Assembly: GCA_902592445.1 (NCBI GenBank)
Contig: CACJEN010000002.1
Coordinates: 124,001 to 188,000 of the forward strand
DNA from: an uncultured Pelagibacteraceae bacterium
Lineage (GTDB): Bacteria; Pseudomonadota; Alphaproteobacteria; Pelagibacterales; Pelagibacteraceae
DNA: 64,000 nucleotides
Direction: 5' to 3'
The notes under the pieces are model-generated. The model made no database searches. It was not told the DNA's origin and worked only from the letters and a program-made list of their open reading frames with translations. Position 1 is the stretch's first letter, and every line of letters begins with the position of its first letter. The translations under genes and the position numbers were made by a program. Of this stretch, positions 9,278 to 18,463 are shown piece by piece.

Positions 9278-10969
9278 TCTTTTTTTTAAAAGTTCGTATA
9301 TTTCGTCATTAATAAAGTCCCAATTATTAAATTTTTTTTGTTGGTATAATTTTAATTTTGGATATGGATTGAATTTATTAAATTCTCCCCATCTCCAATC
9401 TGGATAAAGACATAATATACCCCATGTTTCTACATTCAATGTTGCTGCGAGATGTAAAAGAGATGTATCAGATGTAATAACAAGATCTAACTTAGATATT
9501 AAAGAGGAAATTTCACCTAACTTATAATCACCAAAATTTATAAGATTTGAGGAATGAAATGCTTGTAAATCCCTTTCCCATACTTCATTTTGTAATGCAT
9601 AAAAATTAGCATCTAAATTTAGAATATTACTGAAATTTTGTAGAGGAATTGATCTATAAGGTTCGTTAGGTCCCAAGAAAGAACCTGACCAAACAATTCC
9701 AATATTTTTTTTTGAAAAATCTATTTTATTTTCTAAATTTAAGTCCTTTGACACATTTAATTGAAGAAAATTATCATCAAAGTTAATTTTTTCTTTGTAA
9801 AAGTGTTTTATTAAAGAACCAAGAGAAATTTTATAATCAAATATTTGATTTTTACATTTTTGATAGGTTTCAACATTTATATTTTTTGAATTTTTAAATA
9901 AATTTTTAATATTTTCCTGTACAACAAAAGTAACTTGTTTTGCAACTTTTGATAAAGGTACCAAATATTTTGAAAATTGAATTGAATCACCAAGACCTTG
10001 CTCGTTGTAAACAACTATTGATTTATCTTTAATATTTATTCCATCCCATTCTTTTATTTCTTGAAAAAAATGAGTTAATTTTGATTTTCTATATTCATAA
10101 TATTTCCAACCTTCATCAAAATTTCCCTCATATAAATATCTAATTCCAAGATAGTTATAAAAATCTGGATCATTTTTTAACAATTCTCTAGATTTATTTA
10201 GAAGTTCATTACCTTTACTATTTTGGCCAGAGTTAAAATAAAGTCTTATTAATGTTATTAAAAATTTTGTAATATTTTTATTCTCATCTAAAATTTTTTC
10301 AGCATCCTGTATTTGATTTTTTAGAATTAAATATTCCGCCTTGTTATGCAAAAATTCAATATAATCACTGTCTATTAATTCTGCTTTTCTAAAATATTCC
10401 TCAGCTTTAGTTACATCTCTAAGGTATAAATAACAAAGTAAAATATTATTGACTAAAACTTTATTATTACTGTCTAATTCTAATGCTTTGGAAAAATAAT
10501 TTATTGAAGTTTTTGGTTTGCCTTTTCTTAAATATATATTTCCAATATTATTATATCCTCTTTTTTTATCACTACCATTTGTGCTAATAAATTGTTCATA
10601 ATATTTTATTGCATCATCAAAATTTTTATTTAATTCGTGAGCAGATCCTATTTGAAATATATTCAATGGGTTTGAGTTATCTAAATTGTATAATTTAGTT
10701 GAAAAATTGAGCAATTTTTTGAATTCTTTTGTATTAGCATAAATTATGCAAAGATTTCTTATTGGATCTTGAAATTGATCATCTATTTTAATCGAGTTTA
10801 AAAAATTTTTTTCAGCCTCTGCCAAATCTTTTTTAATAAAATAAATAACACCAATAAAATTATAAATAATTTCTTTATTATTTGAATTCTCGTTTAATTT
10901 GCAAAGTTCTAAAGCTTTATCTAATTTTTTATTTTTTATATTTTCAGCGATAAGCTCTAATTGATTCAT
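9269..10969 (-). CDS. TPR protein with C-terminal heptosyltransferase-like (GT-B) domain
   Basis: The protein has 566 residues. The first 300 or so are consecutive tetratricopeptide-like helices (for example GYNNIGNIYLRKGKPKTSINYFSKALEL). The last 250 resemble GT9-type glycosyltransferases: YNEQGLGDSIQFSKYL, then GIVWSGS, and the nucleotide-sugar region ISKLDLVITSDTSLLHLAA. Such TPR-GT fusions are common in alphaproteobacteria and may glycosylate proteins or envelope glycans; the substrate is unknown. The ORF track uses a TTG nine codons upstream; the internal ATG is the more likely start. It is last in the leftward operon. Confidence 0.75.
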   Translation of the reverse strand: MNQLELIAENIKNKKLDKALELCKLNENSNNKEIIYNFIGVIYFIKKDLAEAEKNFLNSIKIDDQFQDPIRNLCIIYANTKEFKKLLNFSTKLYNLDNSNPLNIFQIGSAHELNKNFDDAIKYYEQFISTNGSDKKRGYNNIGNIYLRKGKPKTSINYFSKALELDSNNKVLVNNILLCYLYLRDVTKAEEYFRKAELIDSDYIEFLHNKAEYLILKNQIQDAEKILDENKNITKFLITLIRLYFNSGQNSKGNELLNKSRELLKNDPDFYNYLGIRYLYEGNFDEGWKYYEYRKSKLTHFFQEIKEWDGINIKDKSIVVYNEQGLGDSIQFSKYLVPLSKVAKQVTFVVQENIKNLFKNSKNINVETYQKCKNQIFDYKISLGSLIKHFYKEKINFDDNFLQLNVSKDLNLENKIDFSKKNIGIVWSGSFLGPNEPYRSIPLQNFSNILNLDANFYALQNEVWERDLQAFHSSNLINFGDYKLGEISSLISKLDLVITSDTSLLHLAATLNVETWGILCLYPDWRWGEFNKFNPYPKLKLYQQKKFNNWDFINDEIYELLKKRLY

Positions 10970-11002
10970 ATAATGCCTATAAGTACTATTAAACAATAAT
11001 GT

Positions 11003-12724
11003 TTAAGTATTTGCTAGCCAAATTGTTTCAAAAGGTTTCAAAGTAAATGTATTTTTATTTTCAAATTTAATGTTAGGATTTATTAAATTTTTCCAATTAC
11101 TATATTTTTTATCTATTTTAGTATTTTGCAGTTTTGATGTTAGATTAGTTAAACAAATGATTGTTTGTTTTTTGTCTAAACTTAATCTTTTTATGCAAAA
11201 AAAGTTTTTACCTAGATTAATATTGGTCCTGAAAGCATTAGGATGAAATGCTTTCTGTGCTTGTCTTATAGTTAGTAAATGTTTTAGTGTCTCAAAAATA
11301 ATAAATTCTTTCTTTTTTTTATCATTCATTTTCTTTAAAATAATTGTTTCATTCCACCTGTATCTATTTACATCTCGATTATTACCAGTAATTATATATT
11401 TTGCTTCATCATTCGATTTTCCAAAAAGTGAATTAAAGTATATCGCTGGTACACCTTCAAATGAAAACATAATGGCATGGGCCGCAATATATCTTTCAAA
11501 ATTGTATAGACCTTTTGTGTCAATGTCTGAGATTTTTAGTGCATCAAATACTGTAATGTTTGACTCGTAAACTTTCCTTTTTTTATTATTTAATTTTCTA
11601 TATGAAAACTTCGATCCATTTTTTTTTAATCTTGTTAATAAATCTTTAATTGATTTTTTATTGAGGATACCTTCAATAGGTCTCATTCCTATACCATCAT
11701 GAGAGGCGATAAAATTTAAATAAGAATTACCTATTTTCGTTAATGGCAGTTTTTTACTCCAGGCATTTAAGTAAGATGCATTTTCAAATAATAATGCATG
11801 GATTAATAAAGGTGGTAGAGTGAAGTTATAAATCCAATTTGCCTCGTCATTATTACCTAAATAGCTTAAATTTTCTTTTTCTGGTAAGTTTGTTTCGGTA
11901 ATAATTAAGGTTTCTATATTTAATGTGCTAGATATAATTCTTAAAATTTTTACAATTTCGTGAGTCTGTTTTAAATTAATACATTTTGTGCCATTCTCTT
12001 TCCAAAGATAAGCAATAGCATCTAGTCTAAAAATAGTTACACCGTGCTTAATCAAATTTATCATTATTTTTATAAATCTGACCAACACTTTTGGATTTTT
12101 GAAATTTAAATCTATTTGATCGTCACTAAAAGTTCTCCAAAGATAATCTTTTCTTTTAAATATGTTGATTTCTTTCAGTAATTTATGGTCTCTTGGCCTA
12201 ACAACTCTTGAAACATTAAATTTAGAATTAACTAAAAAAAAATAATCCTTTCCAGGTTTTTTCTCTTTTAAAAAATTTTTAAACCATAAACCTCTGGCGG
12301 ATGCATGATTAATTACTATATCTGCCATTATATTTTTATTTCTAGAAAACTTTTTAAAATCTATCCAATTTCCAAATTTGTTATCTATTTTATAATGATC
12401 TTTCACTGCAAAACCACTGTCACTGCTAGATGGGTAAAAAGGAAGAAAGTGAATTGTATCAATAAATCTACTTAATTTTTTATTAAAAAATTTCTGAAAT
12501 GTTTTTAAGTTTTTTTGATTTTGTTTATAAACACTGTCGCCGTAACAGATAACCATTGCTGTTTTTTCTGAGATTAGCTGTTTTTTCTTTTTATTATTTT
12601 TATTAAAATAATTAATTATTTCTGAAATTTCTTCATAGCAAAGGTCAATTTCTTTATTGGGTAAAAAATTGTAAATTTTTTTTAATTTATATTTAATTTT
12701 TTTTTTGTTTATCTGAGATAACAT
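11003..12724 (-). CDS. GH13 sucrose-phosphorylase-like enzyme, probably glucosylglycerate phosphorylase
   Basis: A 573-residue GH13 (subfamily 18-type) alpha-glucan enzyme with no signal peptide. The visible catalytic set is the nucleophile Asp in FRLDAIAYLW, the acid/base Glu in IITETNLPE, and the stabilising Asp in FIASHDGIGMRP. The HDGIGMRP loop is shared by sucrose and glucosylglycerate phosphorylases. The two upstream genes look like a glucosylglycerate synthase and phosphatase, so reversible phosphorolysis of glucosylglycerate to glucose-1-phosphate and glycerate is the best guess. Sucrose or glucosylglycerol are alternatives. It shares a one-base overlap with the synthase gene. Confidence 0.8.
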   Translation of the reverse strand: MLSQINKKKIKYKLKKIYNFLPNKEIDLCYEEISEIINYFNKNNKKKKQLISEKTAMVICYGDSVYKQNQKNLKTFQKFFNKKLSRFIDTIHFLPFYPSSSDSGFAVKDHYKIDNKFGNWIDFKKFSRNKNIMADIVINHASARGLWFKNFLKEKKPGKDYFFLVNSKFNVSRVVRPRDHKLLKEINIFKRKDYLWRTFSDDQIDLNFKNPKVLVRFIKIMINLIKHGVTIFRLDAIAYLWKENGTKCINLKQTHEIVKILRIISSTLNIETLIITETNLPEKENLSYLGNNDEANWIYNFTLPPLLIHALLFENASYLNAWSKKLPLTKIGNSYLNFIASHDGIGMRPIEGILNKKSIKDLLTRLKKNGSKFSYRKLNNKKRKVYESNITVFDALKISDIDTKGLYNFERYIAAHAIMFSFEGVPAIYFNSLFGKSNDEAKYIITGNNRDVNRYRWNETIILKKMNDKKKKEFIIFETLKHLLTIRQAQKAFHPNAFRTNINLGKNFFCIKRLSLDKKQTIICLTNLTSKLQNTKIDKKYSNWKNLINPNIKFENKNTFTLKPFETIWLANT

Positions 12725-13944
12725 TAACTATATTTTTTGTTATCTTCATTTACCGCTTCTTTTAGTCTTTTTAAAAAATCTGGAATTGCACTTTTAATTC
12801 TACTCCAAGTTGGTATGAAAGGCGTATCCATGGGATTTAATATAAAGGCTTCTCCTGCCTTCATAATATTTCTAGCAAATAACTCAACAGTCTTTTCCTC
12901 GGTATGTGTATCTAATTTCAAACCATTCATTTCAGCATCACTTCTATATATATCAATCAAATCTAAAGCAGATCTATAATATGTCGCTTTTAATGATCTA
13001 AATTTTTCTCTACTAAAAGTATTTCCTTGTGTTGCTAATTTTTTAATAAAAGTTTTGATTATATCAATTGACATCCTTGATAAACCTTTTGTCTCATCAT
13101 CAATTGATAAAATTTGATGTTTATGATCGTATGTATCAGCTAAATCAACCTGACATATATTTTGAGGAGAAAAACTTCTTTGCATCTCTGATAATATTCC
13201 AACTTCAATTCCCCAATCCGATGAAATTCTTAGCTCAGGTAAAACATTTCTCCTAAATGAGAATTCACCAGCTAAAGGATATTTAAATGATTTCATAAAT
13301 TCTAAATAATCACTTTTTCCAATAGTTTTTTCTAAAGCAGTTAACAAAGGAAAAACCAGCAATCTTGCAACTCTACCATTCATTTTATTACTAGCTATTC
13401 TTGGATAATATCCCTTACAAAATTCAAAATTAAATGTTGGATTTACGACTGGATAAAACAGTTTTGCTAGCATTCTTCTGTCGTAAGTTTTTATATCACA
13501 ATCATGTAATGCAACAGAACGAGCACTATCTCTTGCTATACACATTCCTAGACAATACCAAACATTCCTTCCTTTACCGAGTTCATTTGGTGCGAGATCC
13601 TTCTTTTTTAACTCTTGATCAAGTTTTTTTAAGCTTGGACCATCATTCCAAAGAATTGAAAACGGCGTGTTAAGTTTTTTAAAAAATTTCCATGCCTTTT
13701 TGGCTTGTTTGGAATTTGCTTTATCGAGGCCAACTATTATGTGATCCAAATAATTTGTTTTACTAATTTCTTTTACAATTTTAGGTAATGCACTCCCCTC
13801 TAATTCAGAGTATAGACAAGGAAGTATTAATTCCATTTTTCTTTGTTTAGAAAATGAAAGTAGCTCCTTTTCGATTTCAGATGTAGTTTTAGTACCAAAA
13901 TCATGCAAAGTTGAAATTATTCCATTTTGTGAAAATTCACTCAT
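12724..13944 (-). CDS. GT81-type glucosyl-3-phosphoglycerate synthase-like glycosyltransferase
   Basis: The 406-residue cytosolic glycosyltransferase carries LILPCLYSELEGSALPKIV at the nucleotide-sugar fold start, GKGRNVWYCLG, and a metal-binding DxD in ALHDCDIKTYD. This pattern fits the GpgS/MpgS-like GT81 family, which transfers glucose or mannose from NDP-sugar to 3-phosphoglycerate. The adjacent HAD phosphatase would remove the phosphate to give glucosylglycerate, a compatible solute. Glucosyl versus mannosyl specificity cannot be settled by eye. It starts 8 nt after the phosphatase gene ends. Confidence 0.8.
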   Translation of the reverse strand: MSEFSQNGIISTLHDFGTKTTSEIEKELLSFSKQRKMELILPCLYSELEGSALPKIVKEISKTNYLDHIIVGLDKANSKQAKKAWKFFKKLNTPFSILWNDGPSLKKLDQELKKKDLAPNELGKGRNVWYCLGMCIARDSARSVALHDCDIKTYDRRMLAKLFYPVVNPTFNFEFCKGYYPRIASNKMNGRVARLLVFPLLTALEKTIGKSDYLEFMKSFKYPLAGEFSFRRNVLPELRISSDWGIEVGILSEMQRSFSPQNICQVDLADTYDHKHQILSIDDETKGLSRMSIDIIKTFIKKLATQGNTFSREKFRSLKATYYRSALDLIDIYRSDAEMNGLKLDTHTEEKTVELFARNIMKAGEAFILNPMDTPFIPTWSRIKSAIPDFLKRLKEAVNEDNKKYS

Positions 13945-13952
13945 ATTAAACT

Positions 13953-14759
13953 TTAGACATTATAATTTAATTTAACTAGCGCCAATTTAATCACATCAGC
14001 CCAGCCCTCAGGAGATGGCTTGTTTGAAATTATTAAATTATCAATATTTATTTGGTCCTCTTTAAATTGGTCGTTAAATACTAAACATGGTAAATCGCTA
14101 TTTTTTAACATATCTAAATCATTATAGTTATCTCCAACAGCTATTACTTTAATATTACTTTGTATTTTTTTGTAAATTTTTAAAACTTTATTCATGGATT
14201 TAACTTTGTTTACATTATCACAAAGATTAATTAAACGTCCTCCCTCCTGAATTGTTAATGAATTTTTTTTTAAAATTTTTGATAAATCCTTTTTTTCTTT
14301 TTTGCTACCCTCAAATAAAAAAGGTTCAGTATATTTTCGATCTAAAGCTTTTTTTAACTTTATCTCAGTTAGTCCAAAAATATTAATTTGATTTTTTTTT
14401 GTTAAAGTCGAAATAAATTTACATTTATTTTGTAAATTTTCAGGCACTATATTTTTAAAAATTTTTATGAGTTCATCTTTTTCTCTACTTAAAATTATTT
14501 TGCTTGGGAAATTTGAATTAAGCAAATTGAGACCATTAATAACTGAACCATTTTCTGAAATATAAGCTAAATTTTCACCTAGATCCTGATTAAAATCAAT
14601 TATCTCACATTCTGTTTTGCTTGAATTAGGAATTATGTGTATTCCTGAGCTTATTAATTTTTTTATATAATCTTTGATCTTATCAAATTTAAAAGTATCC
14701 CTATCAAGAACAGATCCATCAAGATCAGTAAAAATTACTATAATATTTTTTTTCTTCAC
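13953..14759 (-). CDS. HAD-IIB phosphatase, glucosyl/mannosyl-3-phosphoglycerate phosphatase-like
   Basis: The 268 residues have the HAD nucleophile motif IVIFTDLDGSVLD, a conserved SSKTECEI motif, and the C-terminal metal motif AVGDNYNDLDML. The overall pattern matches mannosyl-3-phosphoglycerate phosphatases (MpgP/GpgP). The product would be the free glycosylglycerate made from the phosphorylated intermediate of the neighbouring synthase. The gene starts with GTG overlapping the CHAT gene stop by one base (TAGTG), so all four genes are likely co-transcribed. Confidence 0.82.
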   Translation of the reverse strand: MKKKNIIVIFTDLDGSVLDRDTFKFDKIKDYIKKLISSGIHIIPNSSKTECEIIDFNQDLGENLAYISENGSVINGLNLLNSNFPSKIILSREKDELIKIFKNIVPENLQNKCKFISTLTKKNQINIFGLTEIKLKKALDRKYTEPFLFEGSKKEKKDLSKILKKNSLTIQEGGRLINLCDNVNKVKSMNKVLKIYKKIQSNIKVIAVGDNYNDLDMLKNSDLPCLVFNDQFKEDQINIDNLIISNKPSPEGWADVIKLALVKLNYNV

Positions 14760-17700
14760 TAAATTCCGGTCTTCATTCTACCAACTATTGTATATGGCGC
14801 CCAATATATTGGATGGCTAGTCTCGGGATTTTTTAACATTTTATTTTTTGATTTCATCAACGCTAGAGTTATGTCACCTTCACTTTCATCTAGAAAATCA
14901 AAAGTATCTGTCATTAATTCAACTGACGTATCTGAAATAACGGCCCAATGTGTAACAATTAGACTTTTAGCACCAGAATAAAAAAATGAATTTGCCAATC
15001 CTGATAATGACTCGCTATTAGCATTACCGTCTGATGATGCTGTGTTACAAGCAGATAAAATCACTAAATCAGAGTTTATATTTAATTCTATTATTTCAGA
15101 TGCAGTTAACAGACCATCGTTTGATTTTGTAATTTCTTTTGGCAAACTCAAAACAATAGAGGGTTCCGATAGACCATCAATTTCTCCTACAACTAAAGCA
15201 TGTGATGCAAAACTTACAACTTTATATTTGCTAAAATCTATTGAATTTATAGTATTTTCATTAAATTCATCTCTTAGATATAATTTTGAATTATCATCAA
15301 ATTTTGTAGAAATTTTTTTTAATTCAGTTGCAGTCTCCGGAAGTTCAGGAAACATCTTTAAATATTTAAGATCAATATTTCCACCTCGGGTAAATACTTT
15401 CGAAAATTCTAATTCAAGAACATCACTAAAATTTTTTTTGTTTTCAGCTTTTAAACCTTTTATGTTGGGGTCACCGAATCCAATAAAGCTATTTCCACTA
15501 TTAAATTTTAAATCCTCAGAATAATTAAGAGCAACATAGCTGTAAGCACTTGGGCTAATTGATATTGCATATTTCTCCACTAACCAATTATCATTTTTTT
15601 TGTCATGAAGTATTTCAAAGGGTATCCCATAAAGAGGTCCATCAGGTATTATTATAATTTTTTTTTTATCTTTTATGTAATCTTCTAGGCCTAATATCAA
15701 AATATCATAAAGATCTTGTGCTTCTGCTAATGCAAATGTTTGTGGCTTACCATTCTTTAATTCTAAGCTATTTCTGACATTTTTAATTTTTGTCATCAAT
15801 TTCTGTTGATTAGCTTTAATTCCAACAATGTTATAATTTTCTGAAGTTATTATAGAAGCATAGGATAGAAAATTTCCAACAGTATATTGAATTAAAACTT
15901 CATCTTTTGGCATTTGCTGATTGAGTATACTGCCACCTACAACTTGATTAGAAAAATTTTTTTTAATGTCTGGATATTTACTGATTACAATTTTTAATGA
16001 TTTATCTATTTCGTTATTCAATTTCTTAATATCAAGATTTCTTTTTTTGATTTGATCTGGATCTAAAGAATCTATTTTTAAAAGTTCTTTTCGTTTATCG
16101 AGTAGGGATGTGTATTTTTTTAATTCTGAACCAACATTCTCATCTTTTGCAATTTGTCTTGTTATAGATTCTGATAATTTGACAGTTAATTTATTTGATT
16201 TGACTACTTGCTGAAGAGTAAAAATAAGATCTAAAAAATTAACATCTTTATAATTATCTAGGATTTCAGCATTATTATGTGAATGTTTTATAACTTGAAG
16301 AATAAAAGTTTGTACTATGTCTTTATAAACACTAATTGATTGATAATCAGTCTCAAAATTTAAATTAAAGTTCTGTTCATCAAATTTATATAAAATTATC
16401 CCCATTGCTTTAAATAAAAAATCAAAACCCTTTTTTATTTCTTTTTTCTGAAAATGGCAGGCGTTTAGTAAATTATAATTGTTTATGAGCCTTTCATCTT
16501 TTGGGTTTACGCTTTCTAAAGTAGTGGCTGTTATTTTTTGATATTTGATACAACCATCATAATCTTTATCCAATAAAGCTACTAAATCTGAGTAATTATA
16601 TAAAAATGTATAATAAGGAAAAATGTTGTTTACCATTTTTTCTTCAACATATTTTATAGCTTCATCGTAATAATTTTTTGCTTTAGTGTAATGTGTTGCT
16701 TTTAACTCAGAGTTTTTTTCAAAATGTCCTTTTCTTAAGTAATAACCACCCAAGAAATTTATTGTATTAACAAATGTATCAGAATTTTTACTAATAGTTT
16801 TCGATTGATTAAATAAATTATAAGCTTTTGTTGAATATTTTAAAACATCTTCTTCATTAAATGTTAATGCAGCTGAATTATTGTAACTAGTTATCAAAGC
16901 AAAGTCATCTTGAACAGAATTTTCTTGTCGTTTTGTTGCAAGCGCTATGTATTTTTCAGCTAATTCAAATTCTCCAGCATCATCATAAGCCAATGCCAAA
17001 TTATTTAGCACAGTTGTTTCTAATTCAACATCTTTCTCAAATGAATTGTTTAAAATATCTAAAGCTAACAAAAAACTATCTATTGCTTCTCTATATTTTT
17101 TTTGACTTGAGTAAATTCGTCCATATAAATTTTTCAAGTCAACCTTATCTCTGATTTCTGAAATACCAGTGTCGTTTTTTTCGTAACCTTCTAACTCTTT
17201 TGCAATATTTAAGGCACTATCTAAATTTTCTAAATCTAAATCATTATAGGCTTCATCAAATAAAAGAATTCTTTTATCAGATTTAAAAAGCTCAACTCTC
17301 CAATTTTCATTCAATTTTTTTGCTTCATTAATTTGTTTTTCAACTAATTCTTTTGCTTTGTTTAAATTGATTTTTATATTTTCATAATCTTTGATAAGAC
17401 TATAATATTGAATTAAAACTGAGTATGGAGTAGTGCTTTTATCAAAAAGTTTTAATTCATCATTTATTTTTTGAAATTCTAAATGAACTTCTTTATATTT
17501 ATCTAAATTAAGTTCAATATTTTGTTCTGAATTAAGTTTTCCAAGTAAAGATAATTCTTTTTCTGTTAATAAATCTCTCTTGTAATTGTAATCATTATTT
17601 TTTTTAACTCCTAGAGCTGCAAATTTTAAAGACAGGTCATAATGGTAAATAGCTTTTTTATACTGATTTAAATCTTTATACCTACTGGCGAATTGTCTAT

Positions 17701-18463
17701 TAATTTTTGCTTGTAACTTAAAATTATCTTTATTGTACTGTTGAATTATATCATATCTCAAACTTAAATATTTATATTCATTCTTCGAGTCACCTAATCT
17801 TGAGTAAGCAAATTCAATTTCAGATAATGCATTTAAATAATTTTCAGAAGATATTTCATTTAAATTTTTAATTGAAACAAGATCTATATATCTTTCAAAA
17901 TCTTTTATAGCCTCATCATACATAAATATGTCAAGATATGTTCTTGCTCTTGTTACAACCTGATATGAAAATTCCTTAGGACCAAAATATTCAGATACTC
18001 TATAATTTTTTTCCTCAAACTCATTTGCTATATTAATTGCTAAAGTAGAAATATTTATACTTTCTTCAAAAAAATTATTATCTCTTAATAAAGTGCTTAA
18101 AAAATAATAACACTGTAATAGATTTTGTTTTTTAATGTTATATTTGATTTTTTTGAAATCTTTTTTATGTTCCTCACATGCTTTGGTTTGATATTCCAAA
18201 GCTAATTTTATATCTCTCTCCTTTTGTAAAAAATCTGCTTTTTGTCTGTAAGCATAGCCTAACCAAGGCCAGTTTTTATTAGGTTTTTCCAAATAATGAT
18301 TTATTGTGCTATCAACTAATTCATGTGCTTTAATGGGATTTTTTGAATAAACTTTTCTTGCCTTTTCTAGATCATTGAATTTGAAAATTTTTCCATATAA
18401 ATTATTACTGATGCTAATGGAGAAGATGATTGTGAAAAAAATATATTTGACAATTTTGTTCAT
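14759..18463 (-). CDS. Exported TPR-CHAT (caspase-fold) protease-like protein
   Basis: The 1234-residue protein begins with a convincing signal peptide (IVKYIFFTIIFSISISNNLYG). Residues 60 to about 700 are TPR-like helical repeats, followed by a Lys/Asp-rich helical linker near 780-850 and a C-terminal CHAT domain from about 900. The CHAT dyad is present: His in VVSFASHALV (near residue 1086) and Cys in LVILSACNTAS (near 1139), with IPDGPLYGIPFEIL upstream. CHAT domains are caspase/separase-like cysteine peptidases, and an intact dyad suggests activity. Export would place it in the periplasm. It lies upstream of the glucosylglycerate genes with a one-base overlap, and head-to-head with a trypsin-like protease. 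Its substrate is unknown. Confidence 0.88.
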   Translation of the reverse strand: MNKIVKYIFFTIIFSISISNNLYGKIFKFNDLEKARKVYSKNPIKAHELVDSTINHYLEKPNKNWPWLGYAYRQKADFLQKERDIKLALEYQTKACEEHKKDFKKIKYNIKKQNLLQCYYFLSTLLRDNNFFEESINISTLAINIANEFEEKNYRVSEYFGPKEFSYQVVTRARTYLDIFMYDEAIKDFERYIDLVSIKNLNEISSENYLNALSEIEFAYSRLGDSKNEYKYLSLRYDIIQQYNKDNFKLQAKINRQFASRYKDLNQYKKAIYHYDLSLKFAALGVKKNNDYNYKRDLLTEKELSLLGKLNSEQNIELNLDKYKEVHLEFQKINDELKLFDKSTTPYSVLIQYYSLIKDYENIKINLNKAKELVEKQINEAKKLNENWRVELFKSDKRILLFDEAYNDLDLENLDSALNIAKELEGYEKNDTGISEIRDKVDLKNLYGRIYSSQKKYREAIDSFLLALDILNNSFEKDVELETTVLNNLALAYDDAGEFELAEKYIALATKRQENSVQDDFALITSYNNSAALTFNEEDVLKYSTKAYNLFNQSKTISKNSDTFVNTINFLGGYYLRKGHFEKNSELKATHYTKAKNYYDEAIKYVEEKMVNNIFPYYTFLYNYSDLVALLDKDYDGCIKYQKITATTLESVNPKDERLINNYNLLNACHFQKKEIKKGFDFLFKAMGIILYKFDEQNFNLNFETDYQSISVYKDIVQTFILQVIKHSHNNAEILDNYKDVNFLDLIFTLQQVVKSNKLTVKLSESITRQIAKDENVGSELKKYTSLLDKRKELLKIDSLDPDQIKKRNLDIKKLNNEIDKSLKIVISKYPDIKKNFSNQVVGGSILNQQMPKDEVLIQYTVGNFLSYASIITSENYNIVGIKANQQKLMTKIKNVRNSLELKNGKPQTFALAEAQDLYDILILGLEDYIKDKKKIIIIPDGPLYGIPFEILHDKKNDNWLVEKYAISISPSAYSYVALNYSEDLKFNSGNSFIGFGDPNIKGLKAENKKNFSDVLELEFSKVFTRGGNIDLKYLKMFPELPETATELKKISTKFDDNSKLYLRDEFNENTINSIDFSKYKVVSFASHALVVGEIDGLSEPSIVLSLPKEITKSNDGLLTASEIIELNINSDLVILSACNTASSDGNANSESLSGLANSFFYSGAKSLIVTHWAVISDTSVELMTDTFDFLDESEGDITLALMKSKNKMLKNPETSHPIYWAPYTIVGRMKTGI

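Noticed and set aside
10970-10996. TTG start nine codons upstream for the TPR-glycosyltransferase
   Set aside because: An internal ATG gives a normal N-terminus, and the upstream codons have no convincing ribosome-binding site.
15042-15524. 160-codon plus-strand ORF opposite the CHAT domain
   Set aside because: It is antisense to a clearly conserved catalytic domain, with no signature or ribosome-binding site. A shadow ORF.
14759-18463. TPR-CHAT as a partner of a type III-E (gRAMP/Craspase) CRISPR system
   Set aside because: There is no CRISPR array or cas gene in the window, and the protein has a signal peptide, so it should not act with a cytosolic RNA-guided complex.
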